This document shows, piece after piece, positions 62,002 through 64,000 of a DNA stretch of 64,000 nt. Source of the stretch: an uncultured Roseiflexaceae bacterium (GTDB lineage Bacteria; Chloroflexota; Chloroflexia; Chloroflexales; Roseiflexaceae). The notes beneath the pieces are model-generated. The model was not told the origin of the DNA. It ran no database searches and worked only from the letters and a program-made list of their open reading frames with translations. The position numbers and the translations under genes are program-made. Positions within the stretch are counted from its first letter, which is position 1. Every line of letters starts with the position of its first letter. The DNA lies in contig CALKHR010000033.1 in NCBI GenBank assembly GCA_937988885.1, positions 22,970 through 86,969 of the forward strand, in the 5' to 3' direction.

Positions 62002-63252
62002 GTGACAGTCAATTCCCGAACAGCTGAGGAACTTCGTCAAGAGTTAGCTCAGTTACGCCAACAACATGCAGAACTTGAGCTGCAGTTGGCGTCTAGCCAA
62101 CAAGTGAAAACAGTAGACGATGTTTTCTTCGCTCATGCCATTAATATGCTCTCGATCGTTGGTTATGACGGTTACTTTAAAAGGATCAATGCGGCTTGGT
62201 CGAAGCAACTAGGTTACACCATCGAAGAGTTGAAGAGTCAACCCTTCATCAATTTTGTGCATCCCGATGATGTAGAGCGAACGCTTGCTGAAGCTGAAGC
62301 ATTAATGGCGCCAAACGCTACCTTGGTAGCTTTCGAGAATCGGTATCGACATAAAGATGGCTCCTATCGCACGCTGTTTTGGTCCTGTGCGTCCGATCCT
62401 GTTGCCCAGGAATTCTATTCAGTCACCATGGACGTCACCGAACAGCGAAACATGGAGCGAGAGCGCGATTTCTATGTTCAGGTGATGAAAAGCCTGCCAA
62501 CTGGGTTAGCTCTCTATCAACTTGTTGATCCCACCGATGCAACATCGTTTATCCTGGTAGGCGCCAATGAGGCTGCAGAGCGCTTTATCATCAGCGAATT
62601 TACCTTGGGCCAGCAGATCGGCAAACGTCTGGTCGATATTTACCCGAATATGGCCAATAACTCGATGCTGGCCACCTATGTCGATGTCGTGAGGAGTGGC
62701 AAATCGGTCCAGTACGAGATCGAATACAACGACGTGAATGTCAGCGGCATCTTCTCGATTCTGCTGTTTGCGCTCCCACACAACCACCTCGGCGTCCTCT
62801 ACGAGGATATTACCGAGCGCAAGATGGCGGAAGAAGCGCTGCTCCAGCGTATTCAACAGGAGGAAGTGATCCGCGCGCAGAAGCTTGCCCTCGAAGAGCT
62901 CTCGACTCCGCTGATCCCGATCACCGATAAGATCGTGGTGATGCCGCTGATCGGCTCGATGGACTCGCGGCGTGCCCAGCAGGTGATGGACACCCTGCTG
63001 CACGGCATCTCATCCACTAAGGCCACCAACGTGATCATCGACATCACTGGTGTGACGGTTGTGGATACGCAGGTTGCTAATGCCTTCGTGCGGGCCGCCC
63101 AAGCGGTGCGCCTGCTCGGCGCCGAGGTGATGATCACGGGCATCCGCCCCGAGGTCGCGCAGACCCTGATCGGCTTGGGCGTCGATCTCAGTGGCATCGC
63201 CACCAGTAGCTCGCTGCAGAGCGGCATCGCCCGGGTGTTCAGCCAGGAGTAA
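62002..63252 (+). CDS. RsbR-like PAS-PAS-STAS regulator, copy 2
   Basis: The 416-residue protein has the same length and layout as the protein at 7617-8867: an N-terminal coiled coil (about 8-36), PAS (about 40-150, YRHKDGSYRTL, VTEQRN), a second PAS-like region (about 155-275, ending DITERK) and STAS (about 300-410). The STAS segments from ALEELSTPLIPITDK onward are nearly identical to copy 1, while the PAS domains differ more, as expected if they sense different signals. The GTG start follows GAGGAG. A further copy begins 663 bases downstream. Confidence 0.87.
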   Translation: MTVNSRTAEELRQELAQLRQQHAELELQLASSQQVKTVDDVFFAHAINMLSIVGYDGYFKRINAAWSKQLGYTIEELKSQPFINFVHPDDVERTLAEAEALMAPNATLVAFENRYRHKDGSYRTLFWSCASDPVAQEFYSVTMDVTEQRNMERERDFYVQVMKSLPTGLALYQLVDPTDATSFILVGANEAAERFIISEFTLGQQIGKRLVDIYPNMANNSMLATYVDVVRSGKSVQYEIEYNDVNVSGIFSILLFALPHNHLGVLYEDITERKMAEEALLQRIQQEEVIRAQKLALEELSTPLIPITDKIVVMPLIGSMDSRRAQQVMDTLLHGISSTKATNVIIDITGVTVVDTQVANAFVRAAQAVRLLGAEVMITGIRPEVAQTLIGLGVDLSGIATSSSLQSGIARVFSQE

Positions 63253-63267
63253 GCCCATCGTCGTTTC

Positions 63268-63295
63268 AGAGGCCGTCATCGCGACGGCCTCTTTT
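63268..63295 (+). terminator. Terminator of PAS-STAS copy 2
   Basis: A perfect 10-bp stem (63268-63277 with 63283-63292) with a 5-base loop is followed by TTTTAT, 15 bases after the stop. Confidence 0.85.
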
Positions 63296-63915
63296 ATCCC
63301 TATGATGTGGGCAACACATATGCGCTGTATCGGCAGGGGCCTAGCGATATTCAGCATTGTGGAATTTCAATAAAGCACCTATCTGTCAAGTAGTACCAAC
63401 ATACTATACACAGATAGTAAAAATATCTATACAATATATTTTGTAGTGAGGGGAAATCTCTTCTTGTCTCGGTATCACCCCACGACAAGTGTCATTTCTC
63501 ATGAACGTACAGTAATTGAACTCTTTCGCCACGAAAGCGTGTAAAGCTCTTGTCAAGCTGATAGACAAGTGCCTTTCATGCGAGCGAAGGAAACCGGTAA
63601 GGTTGAAGGAGCACTTACCGATATTACTGTTTATGCCCTCAGATCAGTACAGGATACGATATCTCAAGATATCCTAGTTTGTTGCTAATCATAGAGCTAT
63701 ACATTGCAGTACTCGCACGATGGTACAACGTAACCTAAGTTGCTTACGTTTTGCTTGTAAACCGAGGCGGTATTGCGAAAGCGTATCTGATAATCTATCT
63801 GCTTTGGGTGTCCACAGGCTAAAAGAAGTTGGATGAACGTCCGCTGCTACTCTACATACGCAGCCATTTCGCGTGATATTGATACCATTCCACGTACCTT
63901 GAAGAGCCATCTACC
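63296..63915 (+). other. Long AT-rich leader region of PAS-STAS copy 3
   Basis: No gene is evident. It carries the second copy of the 47-base element (63390-63436), two CTTGTC/GACAAG hairpins (63463-63489 and 63549-63569), GGTAAG/CTTACC and GATATC/GATATC stems farther on. It is similar in design to the leader at 61354-62001. Confidence 0.5.
63390..63436 (+). promoter_or_regulatory. Shared 47-base upstream element, copy B
   Basis: This is the counterpart of 61558-61604, with 38 of 47 identical positions and no gap. It lies 480 bases before its gene, compared with about 400 for copy A. Confidence 0.55.
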
Positions 63916-64000
63916 GTGACAGTTACTTCCCCGACCCGTAAGGAACTCGAACAACAGTTAGCCACGTTACGCCAACAGAATGCAGAGCTTGAGCGGCAGT
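63916..64000 (+). CDS. RsbR-like PAS-STAS regulator, copy 3 (5' end only)
   Basis: A GTG start at 63916 opens 28 codons that run off the window. The N-terminus (VTVTSPTRKELEQQLATLR, then a Gln/Glu-rich coiled coil) parallels copy 2, and the bases around the start are nearly the same in both genes (GAGCCwTCTACCGTGACAGT). The rest of the protein is not visible, so the PAS and STAS domains are inferred from the paralogue. Confidence 0.7.
   Translation, partial: MTVTSPTRKELEQQLATLRQQNAELERQ

Noticed and set aside
61796..62005. 69-codon frame ahead of PAS-STAS copy 2
   Set aside because: It spans a perfect hairpin in the leader and overlaps the ribosome-binding site of the real gene; composition is not protein-like.

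Overview
The window looks like chromosomal DNA from a GC-rich member of the Chloroflexota, most probably class Chloroflexia. This is inferred from the company the genes keep: an isopentenyl phosphate kinase beside a UbiA-type prenyltransferase, RsbR-like PAS-STAS proteins, many proline/threonine-rich lipoproteins, and an RND pump with no outer-membrane partner. Genes are short-spaced, sit on both strands and often start with GTG. Many transcription units have a recognisable -10 box (TATAAT, TATGAT or TATACT) and end in strong inverted repeats. I see no rRNA, tRNA, CRISPR array, prophage or complete insertion sequence.

Layout. 0-11.4 kb: a KduD-like dehydrogenase, a polytopic GT-C-like protein, an M29-like peptidase, a SEC-C protein, a methylenetetrahydrofolate reductase, a quinone oxidoreductase, a PAS-STAS regulator and a GH42 beta-galactosidase. 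11.6-14.6 kb: a three-gene leftward unit with an acetylpolyamine amidohydrolase-like enzyme, then two tandem GlsB/YeaQ genes. 14.6-15.8 kb: mostly noncoding, with one small leftward reading frame. 15.8-23 kb: RarA, an amine-oxidase-like flavoprotein, and an unusual pair made of a P-loop ATPase with a Gly-rich insert and an 1118-residue winged-helix/TPR/membrane protein. 23-34.7 kb: PlsY, PanE, an ECF sigma factor, Pcm, an M50 protease, 6-phosphogluconate dehydrogenase, an iron-type dehydrogenase, a cytochrome c/beta-propeller fusion, a glutaminyl cyclase-like lipoprotein, a cell-wall amidase and an SPFH zinc-ribbon protein.

35-51.5 kb: a zinc-ribbon/YccF membrane protein, isopentenyl phosphate kinase with a UbiA prenyltransferase, a VTT protein, RdgB, an orphan histidine kinase, a methyltransferase, a sugar dehydrogenase-like lipoprotein, a PMT-like glycosyltransferase, and an RND efflux operon divergent from a TetR regulator with two matching operator-like palindromes. 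51.6-59.7 kb: a cupin, a HAD phosphatase, a MITE-like noncoding element, and a GntR-led catabolic group (iron alcohol dehydrogenase, aldehyde dehydrogenase, dimethylglycine/sarcosine dehydrogenase-like protein). 59.8-64 kb: a DUF4173-like membrane protein, then a PAS-STAS gene followed by the start of a further copy, each behind a long AT-rich leader that shares a 47-base element.

The best candidates for something undescribed are the split STAND-like ATPase/TPR-membrane pair at 18.6-22.9 kb and the PAS-STAS paralogues with their long structured leaders. The rest reads as ordinary metabolism, envelope biology and regulation with some unusual fusions.
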